A stretch of 64,000 nucleotides of DNA from Croceitalea rosinachiae (GTDB taxonomy: Bacteria; Bacteroidota; Bacteroidia; Flavobacteriales; Flavobacteriaceae): the NCBI RefSeq assembly GCF_031846445.1, contig NZ_JAVRHR010000001.1, forward strand, positions 372,001-436,000. Direction: 5' to 3'. The notes below the pieces were generated by a model. It worked only from the letters and a program-made list of their open reading frames with translations. It was not told the DNA's origin and made no database searches. Of the stretch, positions 36,728 to 45,533 are shown piece after piece (within the stretch, counting starts at the first letter, position 1; the number at the start of each line of letters is the position of its first letter). Made by a program: the position numbers and the translations under genes.

Positions 36728-36877
36728 ATGGCACAAAATACTTCTGTTGGATCTAGCTTTTTAGAAGGTTTTCTTCGAATAATGGTCTTTGCGCTTGTTA
36801 TCATACTTATTGCTATACCAGTTTGCATTTTATTAGATAAATTAGGCATTTTTGATATGCTGGGATGGCAATTCTAA
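36728..36877 (+). CDS. Small single-pass membrane protein (49 residues)
   Basis: This short ORF reads MAQNTSVGSSFLEGF, then a strongly hydrophobic segment (IMVFALVIILIAIPVCILL, about residues 18-36), then DKLGIFDMLGWQF. The composition (soluble N-terminus, one helix, aromatic C-terminus) is protein-like, and the region is otherwise empty between the sugar porter and pfkA. Expression is inferred only. Confidence 0.5.
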   Translation: MAQNTSVGSSFLEGFLRIMVFALVIILIAIPVCILLDKLGIFDMLGWQF

Positions 36878-36902
36878 TTTTAAATGAATATCGCTTAAAA
36901 TC

Positions 36903-38210
36903 TTACATCAAAAAAGGCTGTCCGGTACTTTGTAAAACAGCGAACCAAAATTCACTTTCTAAGTCGATTTTCTTCCGTTTTTTGGTAACTGCTTTAATGG
37001 GCAAGTAGACCAACTTATTGTTTACCCGGCCGACCACAAACTTGGTCTTACCCGACATTGCTCCGTGTACCGCCATATAGGCCAAACCACTACAGAAAAC
37101 ACTATCTCCCGAATTGGCTGCCGAACTACGAATAATGTAACTAGGATCTATATACTTGATGGTTGTTGGATAAACATCTTTAAAATACTCTCCTATCTTT
37201 TGTTTTAAGAACAATCCAATATCATCGTGTTGTACATTACCTGACGCATCGGTACGAACCTCATCTTTTTCAAACAAGTGTTGGCCACCGCCTTCGGCAA
37301 CTACAATTACCGCATGATGCTTAGTGTCTAAACGGTTTTTCAAATTCTCTAAAAAACCATTCTCACCATATAGGTTAAAATGCATTTCGGGTACCAATAC
37401 AAAATTGACCACTGGCATGGCTAAAGCGGCCGAGGCAGCAATAAAACCACTATCACGACCCATTAACTTTACTATTGATATACCATTGTAAGCTCCAGAA
37501 GCTTCATTATGGGCATCTCTTAAAATCGGACTTGCAATATCGAATGAAGTTTCAAATCCAAAGGATTTATCAATAATATCAATATCATTATCGATTGTTT
37601 TGGGTATGCCAATAACACTGATATCCAATCCTCTTTTCTGAATCTCTTCACCTATGGCATTGGCCCCTTTTAGGGTTCCGTCACCACCAATAGTGAACAA
37701 CATATCAATGCTGTTTTCAACCAAAGTATTTACCATCACAACAACACTTTGCCCGCCACGTGAAGAACCTAAAATAGTGCCTCCAAATTGATGAATATCA
37801 TTAACCTTATCTGGGGTTAGTTCCATAAAACCATGGCCCATTTCAAGGTTTAACCCTTCATAACCGTAAGGAACACCCAGTATTTTCTTGACCCCATAAA
37901 AATAATGAAGTGCCATCACCACCCCACGAATCACATTATTGACACCTGGACATAGACCGCCACATGTTACAATTGCTGCCGTTACATTTTTTGGCTCAAA
38001 AAAGATATTTTGACGTGGCCCTGCTTTCTCTAAACAAGCAGGTGGCTCATTATTTTCAATACATTGGTTATAATTTTCCAATGAAAGATCGTAGACCAAT
38101 TGGTCCTTATCATTAATAAAGTTAAAAATATTATCTCCCCTTACAGTGCTTAACTGAAGGGGAGATGCTACTTTGGGCGTACCCAAATTCTCAATTTTAA
38201 ATCTACTCAC
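36903..38210 (-). CDS. pfkA: 6-phosphofructokinase, ATP-type, long group
   Basis: The enzyme forms fructose 1,6-bisphosphate. The phosphoryl-donor loop is GGDGT (175-179), and the catalytic segment is GIPKTIDNDI with D-x-D around 206-209. GGDG is the ATP-type version, while the lysine before TIDND is the residue of PPi-type enzymes. The plant/trypanosome-like clade combines both and uses ATP, so I favour ATP, with PPi possible. At 435 residues it is longer than the E. coli type (320). It is the last gene of an operon with pckA, transporter and Usp. Confidence 0.93.
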   Translation of the reverse strand: MSRFKIENLGTPKVASPLQLSTVRGDNIFNFINDKDQLVYDLSLENYNQCIENNEPPACLEKAGPRQNIFFEPKNVTAAIVTCGGLCPGVNNVIRGVVMALHYFYGVKKILGVPYGYEGLNLEMGHGFMELTPDKVNDIHQFGGTILGSSRGGQSVVVMVNTLVENSIDMLFTIGGDGTLKGANAIGEEIQKRGLDISVIGIPKTIDNDIDIIDKSFGFETSFDIASPILRDAHNEASGAYNGISIVKLMGRDSGFIAASAALAMPVVNFVLVPEMHFNLYGENGFLENLKNRLDTKHHAVIVVAEGGGQHLFEKDEVRTDASGNVQHDDIGLFLKQKIGEYFKDVYPTTIKYIDPSYIIRSSAANSGDSVFCSGLAYMAVHGAMSGKTKFVVGRVNNKLVYLPIKAVTKKRKKIDLESEFWFAVLQSTGQPFLM

Positions 38211-38224
38211 AATTTATATTCCAT

Positions 38225-39853
38225 TTAGAAATGCTCGTTCAAGCTATGGTGAGAGTCAATAAGCGGCCCACCGTTCAATATGTCCTCAGAAGCTTCACTA
38301 GCAAATTTATCAAAATTAATATGGAATGAATGCGCCAATTGTATTGCTTTGCTCACATAGGCTCCTTTTTGCAACCAGGTGTTCATCGGATCTAATATTT
38401 CGGTAGGTACGCCTGGGCAATACTTTGGCATGTGCAATCCGAAAATAGGATGCGCATCAAAATCCACCTTCTCCAATTCTCCTACTAAAATAGCAGAAAT
38501 CATTGCTCTAGTGTACTTCAATTTAATTCTAGAACCTACTCCGTAAGGACCACCACTCCATCCAGTGTTGATCAACCAAACATTTACACCAGCTTCAGTC
38601 ATTTTTTTGCTCAGCATCTCAGCATATACAGCAGGGTGCAAAGGCATGAAAGGTTCACCGAAACATGCTGAAAATGATGGTACTGGTTCGTTAATGCCTG
38701 CCTCGGTACCAGCCACTTTAGCAGTATATCCTGAAATAAAGTGATATGCAGCTTGACCTGGTGTCAGCTTAGCAACTGGAGGTAATACGCCAAAAGCATC
38801 ACATGTCAAGAAAAAGATGTTCTTCGGGTTTTCAGCGTATGAAGGCTCCTCAATGTTATCAATATGATCAATTGGATAGCTTACCCTTGTATTTTGGGTA
38901 ATTGAACTATCGAAGTAGTCTACTTCTTTGGTTCCCTCTTTAAAGACAACATTCTCAAGTAAAGCTCCCTGTCTAATCGCACGATAAATATCTGGTTCTT
39001 TTTCTTCAGTTAAGTCTATTACCTTAGCATAGCAACCTCCTTCGAAGTTAAAAATGATATTTTCGGCAGTCCACCCATGCTCATCATCGCCAATTAGTTT
39101 TCTGTCAGGGTCTGCGGATAAGGTTGTTTTGCCCGTACCAGAAAGTCCGAAAAAAATTGCAGTATCACCTTCTTCACCAACGTTGGCCGAACAGTGCATT
39201 GGCAACACGTTTTTGTCCACTGGAAGAATCAAGTTCAATGCTGAAAAAATACCCTTCTTCATCTCACCTGGGTACTCTGATCCACCGACCAATGCAATCT
39301 TACGGGTGAAATCAAGAATAGAGAAGTTTCCAGCAATGATTCCGTATGCCTTTGGGTCTGGACATTCATAACCTGGGGCACAAAGCACCAACCATTCTTC
39401 CTCAAAGTTTTCGAGCTCGTTTTCTGAAAGCCTTAAAAACATGTTCTTAATGAAATAATTTGACCATGGATATTCGGTTACCACACGTACATTCATCTTA
39501 TAATCAGGGTGGGCGCAAACCGCGGCATCCCTGGCATATATTTCTTTACCTGATAGATATTTGGTAATCTCGTTTCTAAGTTTATCGAAATTATCTGGTG
39601 AGATAGGCTTATTGATTCGGCCCCACCATACACGATCTTTGGTGTAATCATCCTTTACCAAAAAACGATCTTTTGGCGAACGGCCCGTAAACTTACCGGT
39701 ATTGATGCTCAAGGTTCCATTTTCACTTTCAACACCCATGCCTTTTTCTACAGTCATGCGCTGTAGGGTTTCCCCATCTAAATTCCAATGTATGTTATCA
39801 CTTTTGATACCATACTTTTCTAAAGTTTTTGTTTGTTCTTTAATAGCATTCAT
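38225..39853 (-). CDS. pckA: Phosphoenolpyruvate carboxykinase (ATP)
   Basis: It interconverts oxaloacetate and PEP with ATP/ADP. The P-loop is GLSGTGKTTLS and the second metal/nucleotide motif is IGDDEHGW; GTEAGINEPVPSF and the WLINTGWSGG segment are also typical. The length of 542 is normal. In the gluconeogenic direction it drains oxaloacetate; in low-oxygen succinate fermenters it can run the other way to make ATP. The operon position beside pfkA and a dicarboxylate-type transporter fits either direction. Confidence 0.97.
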   Translation of the reverse strand: MNAIKEQTKTLEKYGIKSDNIHWNLDGETLQRMTVEKGMGVESENGTLSINTGKFTGRSPKDRFLVKDDYTKDRVWWGRINKPISPDNFDKLRNEITKYLSGKEIYARDAAVCAHPDYKMNVRVVTEYPWSNYFIKNMFLRLSENELENFEEEWLVLCAPGYECPDPKAYGIIAGNFSILDFTRKIALVGGSEYPGEMKKGIFSALNLILPVDKNVLPMHCSANVGEEGDTAIFFGLSGTGKTTLSADPDRKLIGDDEHGWTAENIIFNFEGGCYAKVIDLTEEKEPDIYRAIRQGALLENVVFKEGTKEVDYFDSSITQNTRVSYPIDHIDNIEEPSYAENPKNIFFLTCDAFGVLPPVAKLTPGQAAYHFISGYTAKVAGTEAGINEPVPSFSACFGEPFMPLHPAVYAEMLSKKMTEAGVNVWLINTGWSGGPYGVGSRIKLKYTRAMISAILVGELEKVDFDAHPIFGLHMPKYCPGVPTEILDPMNTWLQKGAYVSKAIQLAHSFHINFDKFASEASEDILNGGPLIDSHHSLNEHF

Positions 39854-39876
39854 AAATTTTAATTTTAAACGTTATT

Positions 39877-41715
39877 TTAAAAGTTCCAGATCAATGGCAC
39901 CAGGGTAATTGTTGTTATAAAAAATAGCAACAATAATGGCCCACCGACCTTTACATAATCTAAAAAAGTATAACCGCCAGCGGATAAAACCATGGCGTTA
40001 GTAGTCGTACCTACAGGGGTCAAAAATGCTGTTGAAGCGCTTATGGCCACTGTTATCAAATAAGGTTTTGGCGAAACACCAAGTGTTGTTGCCGCCAATA
40101 ATGCTATTGGTGCCATCAATACTGCTGTCGCAGAATTATTGATTGTCTGGCTAAAAGCAGTCGTTAGTAAAAAGATTCCTGCTAAAAGTGCTGTTGGATG
40201 GATACTTCCCAAGATATCAACCAAACCATTGGCCGCCATTTCAGCAACTCCTGTTTTTTGCAGTGCAGTTCCCATTGGAATCATAGCAGCAATCATGACA
40301 ACGCTTGTCCAACTAATGCCCTTATATGCTTTTGAAATAGGAACACAACGGGTCAGTAACATAATTCCTGCACAAATCAAAGCGGCAATAGCGCCCGGAA
40401 ATACCTTGAATACCAATAATAAAATCATCAATATCAAAGTTCCAATGGCGATATAACTTCTAGGGGTCAGTTGGGCCACATTTTTGGACATGGCCTCGGG
40501 GCTTCCCGAAATCACCACATTTTCATATAATGATTTCAAGGTTTCTATATTCTCCCAAGTTCCTCTGATAACGAAGGCATCTCCTGCTTCAATCTTAATC
40601 TTTCCGGTAAGAGGGCGATTATTTCTTGATGCAGCCAATAATTGCACCCCGGTCTGTTTTAGGTAATGCCCCAAGTTAATGACGCGTCCTACAAAAACCG
40701 AGTTTGGAGCAATGAACATCTCGGCCATACCAACTTCTTGATTGATCAATTCGTTTTTTAAGGTGTCTTTTTCAGCAGGTGTAGGAATAACACCCAAACT
40801 AAACTTTAGCACCAATTTATCAACCTCTTCTGGCTCGCCTTTTACCGTAATAATATCATGATAGCGCATTTCGGTATCCAGCTCAGGAAGATCAACAAAT
40901 TGTGGTATTTTTTGTTGCAGAGGACTAGGGTGCCTTCGCTTTAAGCGCATAACAGAAACCGCATGTTCTTGCTCAAAACTCCAATCCCCTATTTTGGTAT
41001 TGATCAAAGGTGACATTGACCGAATTCGCAGTCGATATAAATTATCACCAATACTATAATTTGATATCCATTTATGCATTTCAGCATCAATATCGGCTGG
41101 TCTTTCATTGGTCTGACGTTTAGGAAGCAAACGATACCCTACATACCTAAAATATACTATCGCAATAATCAAAAGCGGAAGCCCTATTAATGCAAATTCA
41201 AAGAAAGAAAATCCGTCAAGGTTATTTTCAACCAAAGTATTACTGGCAATGATGTTAGGCGGTGTACCTGTAAGGGTTAAAAGACCGCCAGTATTTGAAC
41301 CAAATGCCACAGGCATCAATAACTTTGAGGGAAGCGTTCCTGCACTCCAAGCAGCTGAAACTGTAACTGGAAGCAGTGCCGCTACAGTACCAGTATTACT
41401 AACAAAACCTGAAAGGACACTAGCCCCCAAAGTAACTATAACTAATAATTTTGGTATACTTTTACCCGCCCAACTTACAAATCGTTGCCCAGCAAGTGCA
41501 GTCCAACCTGTTCGTGAAAGTCCTTCACCAATAATGAACAAAGCTGCTATCATTATTACCGTGGTATTACTAAAACCGCCCAAAGTCTCTTTTATATCAA
41601 GAATACCTGTTAGGTAAAGTGTCAACATGGACATTAGAGCAACCACATCTGGCGGAAATTTACCCCATACGAATAAGGCAATTGTAATAATTAGGATAAT
41701 TAGAAGTGTAACCAT
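39877..41715 (-). CDS. SLC13-family transporter with RCK_C/TrkA_C domains
   Basis: The 612-residue protein has an N-terminal membrane half, a cytoplasmic insertion (about 205-390) with two TrkA-C-like regions (IGDWSFEQEHAVSVMRLKRR and VFVGRVINLGHYLKQTGVQLLA), and a C-terminal membrane half with TINNSATAVLMAPIAL and FLTPVGTTTNAMVLSAGG. This architecture marks sodium/sulfate/dicarboxylate-like carriers. The operon with PEP carboxykinase makes a C4-dicarboxylate a reasonable substrate guess, but sulfate is not excluded. Confidence 0.85.
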   Translation of the reverse strand: MVTLLIILIITIALFVWGKFPPDVVALMSMLTLYLTGILDIKETLGGFSNTTVIMIAALFIIGEGLSRTGWTALAGQRFVSWAGKSIPKLLVIVTLGASVLSGFVSNTGTVAALLPVTVSAAWSAGTLPSKLLMPVAFGSNTGGLLTLTGTPPNIIASNTLVENNLDGFSFFEFALIGLPLLIIAIVYFRYVGYRLLPKRQTNERPADIDAEMHKWISNYSIGDNLYRLRIRSMSPLINTKIGDWSFEQEHAVSVMRLKRRHPSPLQQKIPQFVDLPELDTEMRYHDIITVKGEPEEVDKLVLKFSLGVIPTPAEKDTLKNELINQEVGMAEMFIAPNSVFVGRVINLGHYLKQTGVQLLAASRNNRPLTGKIKIEAGDAFVIRGTWENIETLKSLYENVVISGSPEAMSKNVAQLTPRSYIAIGTLILMILLLVFKVFPGAIAALICAGIMLLTRCVPISKAYKGISWTSVVMIAAMIPMGTALQKTGVAEMAANGLVDILGSIHPTALLAGIFLLTTAFSQTINNSATAVLMAPIALLAATTLGVSPKPYLITVAISASTAFLTPVGTTTNAMVLSAGGYTFLDYVKVGGPLLLLFFITTITLVPLIWNF

Positions 41716-41733
41716 TTAGACTTATCTATAATA

Positions 41734-42525
41734 TTAATCTATTGTCAAAACAGGAACAGTAGAGTGCAAGGTCAACAACTTGGTCAATCTGCCTTCAGAA
41801 GCCTTTGTTTTCTGAGCATGGTTACGAGGTAGAATTGCTAAGAGGTCAATGTTTTTCTCCTCTATATAATCCAATATACCTTGCTCTATATCCTGATTTT
41901 TTTCAAAATTATGTTCTGAATAAAAATGTTCTAAATAGTACTCCAAAGTATCTTCATTGCTTTCTACGATAACGTTTTCTCCATATATCGATTCTTTATA
42001 AATGGTCAATACATGTACCTTGGCATTAAACGAGCGGGCAATTTGTAGAAGAAGGCTCAAAACTTTTGGGTCTTCAATTTCTTCTTTACCTAATACCAAA
42101 GCAATCTCTTTAGGAACCATAATTTCAGAACCAAAAGGAATTGTAATAACCGGGCAATCTACCTCCAAAACAAGTTTAGATGTATTCGTAACATGTGCAT
42201 CGATACTAATATCACCTAAAGTGCCCATAATTACTAAATCTGATTTTTGTTCTTTTCGAGTTGTCAAGATAACATCGACCAAATCTCCAACCGCAACTAA
42301 TATTTGAGGTTTAAGAGTAGTGCGCTTGTTTAAAGACTTGACGATATTATCAAAGTCTTCTTCTGCTTTTTTCTTATCGAAATCACTTACTTCTGAAGTG
42401 CTTGCATAAACTGCCTGAACCTGAATAGGATTTTCAAAACCTATAAAATCCAAAGTATAGCTTAATGCAGCTAATGCTGGTTCTGTAAAGTCAAAAGGGA
42501 TTAAAATTTTTTTGATGTTGCTCAT
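41734..42525 (-). CDS. Tandem universal stress protein (UspA fold)
   Basis: Two Usp domains: MSNIKKILIPFDFTEPALAAL ... LVIMGTLGDISID opens domain 1, and PKEIALVLGKEE near residue 140 begins domain 2. The ATP-loop pattern G-x2-G-x9-G is incomplete (GTLG followed by NTS), so ATP binding is uncertain. It heads the Usp-transporter-pckA-pfkA operon and has an Fnr-type promoter (42565-42607). Confidence 0.85.
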   Translation of the reverse strand: MSNIKKILIPFDFTEPALAALSYTLDFIGFENPIQVQAVYASTSEVSDFDKKKAEEDFDNIVKSLNKRTTLKPQILVAVGDLVDVILTTRKEQKSDLVIMGTLGDISIDAHVTNTSKLVLEVDCPVITIPFGSEIMVPKEIALVLGKEEIEDPKVLSLLLQIARSFNAKVHVLTIYKESIYGENVIVESNEDTLEYYLEHFYSEHNFEKNQDIEQGILDYIEEKNIDLLAILPRNHAQKTKASEGRLTKLLTLHSTVPVLTID

Positions 42526-42564
42526 ACCTAAGAAACTTAAATGGGTTAAAATTTAATTTCAGTT

Positions 42565-42607
42565 CAAAAGTAACTTGAGTAGCATAGTAAAAACATGACA
42601 GATGTCA
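42565..42607 (-). promoter_or_regulatory. Fnr-type class II promoter for usp-SLC13-pckA-pfkA
   Basis: The operator TGACAGATGTCA (42596-42607) is a near-perfect palindrome matching TGAYANNTRTCA. Reading the minus strand, TACTTTTG (42572-42565) is a perfect TAnnTTTG -7 element; the operator centre (42601.5) is exactly 29.5 bases from its first T. Taking that T as -12, the box is at -41.5. The predicted leader is about 35 bases. Confidence 0.8.
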
Positions 42608-42651
42608 GGTTCGGCTATTTATATGCAAAAAATTAATTTATTATCGATTGA

Positions 42652-42694
42652 TGATATTTATCATGCTTTTGGTTTTTATTCTTAAGCAACTTTG
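42652..42694 (+). promoter_or_regulatory. Fnr-type class II promoter for the DUF2490 gene
   Basis: The operator TGATATTTATCA (42652-42663) is followed by CAACTTTG (42687-42694), a -7 element with C for T at the first base. The centre-to-first-base distance is again 29.5, and the leader is about 21 bases to the start at 42720. It is a second operator 45 bases from the one for the divergent usp operon. Confidence 0.75.
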
Positions 42695-42719
42695 TCCAAG
42701 ATATTCTTAATGAAGGGTT

Positions 42720-43448
42720 ATGGTGCACTTTCGCTACACAGCTATCTTACTAAAACAGCTTGTATTTATTATCATTTGTATAGCACTCACCCAAAACCTA
42801 TTTTGCCAAAATGAACTGAAAGATGCCACTGGCACATGGTTGGTCATTTCCGGTAATAACAGTATAGCAAAAAAGTGGAGAATACCAACAGTAGGTGTCA
42901 TAAGAGCTTATAATCTGGCAGAAACCACAGAGTTTGGTTTTTTCAGAACAGGATTGACCTATGCGCCAAATGCCAAGTACAATTTCACCTTAGGTGCTGC
43001 TTATTTAGACACTCAACCCTTTGATCACGATGAATTTGAAACCCTGACCACACAAGTCTGGACCTATCAAGAATTCTGCAATAGCACCAAACTTTACAAT
43101 TCTAAAGTTTCACAACGGTTTCGATTGGAACAACGCTGGATCTCAAAACCAACTGAAGATATCTTCAACCTGCGTTTACGGTATCGGTTACAGTTCACAA
43201 AAGACCTATCTGAGCATTTATATATAAAGGTGTTTGATGAACCTTTTTTAGATTTTGAACAAGCCAACATCAATCAAAACCGATTTTATCTAGGTCTCGG
43301 TAGACGAATTACAAAAAACCTTAATGTTGAAATCGGATACATGAAAAACCACGTTGGACCAAACAACTTTGATAGGATTCGAATGGTATTTCTATTCAAG
43401 ACCACCCTTTATAAAAAAGCAAAAGACAACTTCGTTAATGTCAATTAA
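42720..43448 (+). CDS. Exported DUF2490-family protein
   Basis: A signal peptide ends at NLFCQN (about residue 31). The body is beta-rich with WLVISGNNSIAKKWRIP, YAPNAKYNFTLGAAYL and LRYRLQFT, and a C-terminal strand typical of outer-membrane barrels. The DUF2490 assignment is by pattern; its role is unknown, and a porin or lipid-associated function is often assumed. It is preceded by its own Fnr-type promoter, so it probably belongs to the low-oxygen set. Confidence 0.65.
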   Translation: MVHFRYTAILLKQLVFIIICIALTQNLFCQNELKDATGTWLVISGNNSIAKKWRIPTVGVIRAYNLAETTEFGFFRTGLTYAPNAKYNFTLGAAYLDTQPFDHDEFETLTTQVWTYQEFCNSTKLYNSKVSQRFRLEQRWISKPTEDIFNLRLRYRLQFTKDLSEHLYIKVFDEPFLDFEQANINQNRFYLGLGRRITKNLNVEIGYMKNHVGPNNFDRIRMVFLFKTTLYKKAKDNFVNVN

Positions 43449-43488
43449 TTATCAATTTCGTAATAGAAAGGTGTTAAAATTAAAAAGT

Positions 43489-43531
43489 TGATAATTATCA
43501 TGTTTTTTGCGCTATAGTAAAAGTACTTTTA
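43489..43531 (+). promoter_or_regulatory. Fnr-type class II promoter for tonB
   Basis: A perfect palindrome TGATAATTATCA (43489-43500) is followed by TACTTTTA (43524-43531, -7 element with A at the last base). The centre 43494.5 to the first T is 29.5 bases. Predicted leader about 19 bases. Confidence 0.8.
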
Positions 43532-43554
43532 TTCCGTAATCAATATCAATTGTC

Positions 43555-44280
43555 ATGGAACTCAAAAAAAATCCCAAAGCAGATCTAAATAGAAATAGTA
43601 GCCTGTATTTTGTAATCGGGTTAACTGTAGTGCTCTTTGCCACATGGAGAATGTTGGAATATAAGACTTATGACACCAATGAAGAATTTGCGCAGATTTT
43701 AGAGGTGCAAGATGATATGGACGAAGAAGTTCCGATAACAGAAATGATCCGTACCACGCCACCGCCACCACCACCTGCTGCTCCTGACGTAATTGAAATT
43801 GTTGAGGATGTCGAAGAAGTAGAAGAAACCATAATTGAAAGTACCGAAAGTAGCCAAGACACCTATATTGAAGATGCCATTGTCAGTGTCGACGATGTTG
43901 ATGTTGGTGAGGACGAAGAGGATATTGTGGTACCCTTTGCCATCATTGAGAAAGTACCTATTTTTCCAGGTTGCGAACCTTGCAAAACTGAACAAGAACG
44001 CAAAGAATGTTTTAACAAGAAAGTTCAAGAACACATAAGGGCGAATTTTAATTACCCAAAAACGGCTCTTGAAATGAAAATTTCTGGTCGCGTTTTTGTG
44101 CAGTTTGAAATTAATACAAAAGGTCAAGTAGCGGGAATAAGAAAACGCGGCCCAGACCGTTTGTTAGAAATTGAGGCCGAACGAATTATTGCAAGTCTTC
44201 CAGAAATGAAACCAGCAATGCAGAGAGGTAGGACAGCTAGAATAGCTTATAGTGTTCCAATTAATTTTATGATAAAGTAA
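43555..44280 (+). CDS. TonB-family energy transducer
   Basis: One membrane helix (about 17-35), then a periplasmic Pro-rich stretch (TPPPPPPAAPDV) and an acidic region, then the TonB C-terminal domain (residues ~160-241: NFNYPKTALEMKISGRVFVQFEINTKG). A GCEPC ... ECF cysteine cluster precedes the C-terminal domain, as in many Bacteroidetes TonB proteins. It should couple the inner-membrane gradient (ExbB/ExbD) to TonB-dependent transporters. It is unusual in having its own Fnr-type promoter. Confidence 0.9.
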   Translation: MELKKNPKADLNRNSSLYFVIGLTVVLFATWRMLEYKTYDTNEEFAQILEVQDDMDEEVPITEMIRTTPPPPPPAAPDVIEIVEDVEEVEETIIESTESSQDTYIEDAIVSVDDVDVGEDEEDIVVPFAIIEKVPIFPGCEPCKTEQERKECFNKKVQEHIRANFNYPKTALEMKISGRVFVQFEINTKGQVAGIRKRGPDRLLEIEAERIIASLPEMKPAMQRGRTARIAYSVPINFMIK

Positions 44281-44303
44281 ATAAGCAACACTTAAAAAAA
44301 GAG

Positions 44304-44333
44304 AAACCCTTAAGCAAATCACTTCAGGGTTTT
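44304..44333 (+). terminator. Bidirectional terminator between tonB and the aspartoacylase-like gene
   Basis: AAACCCTTAAG (44304 on) pairs with CTTCAGGGTTT followed by a T-run on the plus strand; the A-run upstream serves the opposite strand. Confidence 0.75.
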
Positions 44334-44334
44334 T

Positions 44335-45531
44335 TTATTTCCAAGATTTAGGATATTCAGCTTCTCGCGAGGCAGCCTCCCTGCTTCTGAGCACCAAATG
44401 CGAAGCATCTACTTGTCTAACTCGATAGCCCAATAAGTGAAATATCGATTTTGAAATGTATTTGGCAATATGTGTATCTAAAACTAATGCGCGTTTGGTA
44501 TCATCTTGCCATTCTACTCCCGGCAGTTTCGTTAAAAGGTTATCGGGTTTTATTTTTCTGAGATATTTTGAGAGCCACAAAAAGAATTTCGGTATCGGCT
44601 GAATAAAGTAAAAACCTTCACTGCCTTGGGTTTGGTATAAAGGCATAAATATTTGGGTGGTTTTTTCGGCTACAACAGCCCTATTATTATAGCTTGCTAC
44701 CTCAATCCCTTTTTGAACTTTTTGAAAATTCACAAAACCAGGTGACATTTTAAATTTATCTAAAGTTGTCAATCGATGTTCATATGTGATTTCGAAAAAG
44801 CTGGAAGCTATCCCCGACATTTGATCGACCCCGGCTTTTACTTGTCTAAACCATTGCTTATTTGCTTGAATAGATGATGTTAGCAATAATGTGTAATTTA
44901 TGAAATCTATATTGTTTGTAACCGCTAATTGCTCATCATGTTGACCGCTTTCAAAACCAAACGACAGATACCCCATTTCATTGATAAAGCTCAATAATGC
45001 ACCATGTAAATACTCTTCTATTCCCAATACTTTGGGTAAGGGATAGTTCATTACAAACCTTCGGTTCAATAGGCTATCGTTCATTACGATAAATGGGGAT
45101 GTTTCACTGGAGGTTGTATGAAGGTCAATAAAATAAAATGGTGGAGCGGCATAATCCAAAATGGCTGATAATTGTTCGTACAACGATAACATTTCGCGTT
45201 CTTCAGAATGAAGATCGGTTGTTGTACTCCCATTGATTTTTTGTAATTTTTTACTGTTCCAAATACGGTTCAAATCCTCATCTTGATATCGTATTTGTTT
45301 CTGTAATGCATTCAAGTTTCCTGCTAGGCCATAAATATTACCTGAAATCTTAAAATGCTTTTCACGAAGATTTTTAAATACCAATTGAAGTGCAAGTACA
45401 CCGGCTGGCTCATTTCCATGTATTCCGGCAAAAAAAACCAAGGTAGGACCATCATCATCTCCTTTCAAATGGTCGATAACTCGATTGACCTGATGTTCAA
45501 TCTTCAGTAGTTTACCATGTACTTTTGACAT
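44335..45531 (-). CDS. Succinylglutamate desuccinylase/aspartoacylase-family zinc hydrolase
   Basis: This M14-type metallohydrolase of 398 residues has GIHGNEPAGV (zinc ligands H38 and E41), a QDEDLNRIW substrate segment and FIDLHTTSSETSPF carrying the third zinc ligand. The family removes acyl groups from N-acyl amino acids or cleaves peptide-like amides. It starts three bases after the GCS2-like gene stop, so it probably hydrolyses or edits what that ligase makes; the exact substrate is unknown. Confidence 0.85.
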   Translation of the reverse strand: MSKVHGKLLKIEHQVNRVIDHLKGDDDGPTLVFFAGIHGNEPAGVLALQLVFKNLREKHFKISGNIYGLAGNLNALQKQIRYQDEDLNRIWNSKKLQKINGSTTTDLHSEEREMLSLYEQLSAILDYAAPPFYFIDLHTTSSETSPFIVMNDSLLNRRFVMNYPLPKVLGIEEYLHGALLSFINEMGYLSFGFESGQHDEQLAVTNNIDFINYTLLLTSSIQANKQWFRQVKAGVDQMSGIASSFFEITYEHRLTTLDKFKMSPGFVNFQKVQKGIEVASYNNRAVVAEKTTQIFMPLYQTQGSEGFYFIQPIPKFFLWLSKYLRKIKPDNLLTKLPGVEWQDDTKRALVLDTHIAKYISKSIFHLLGYRVRQVDASHLVLRSREAASREAEYPKSWK

Positions 45532-45533
45532 TA

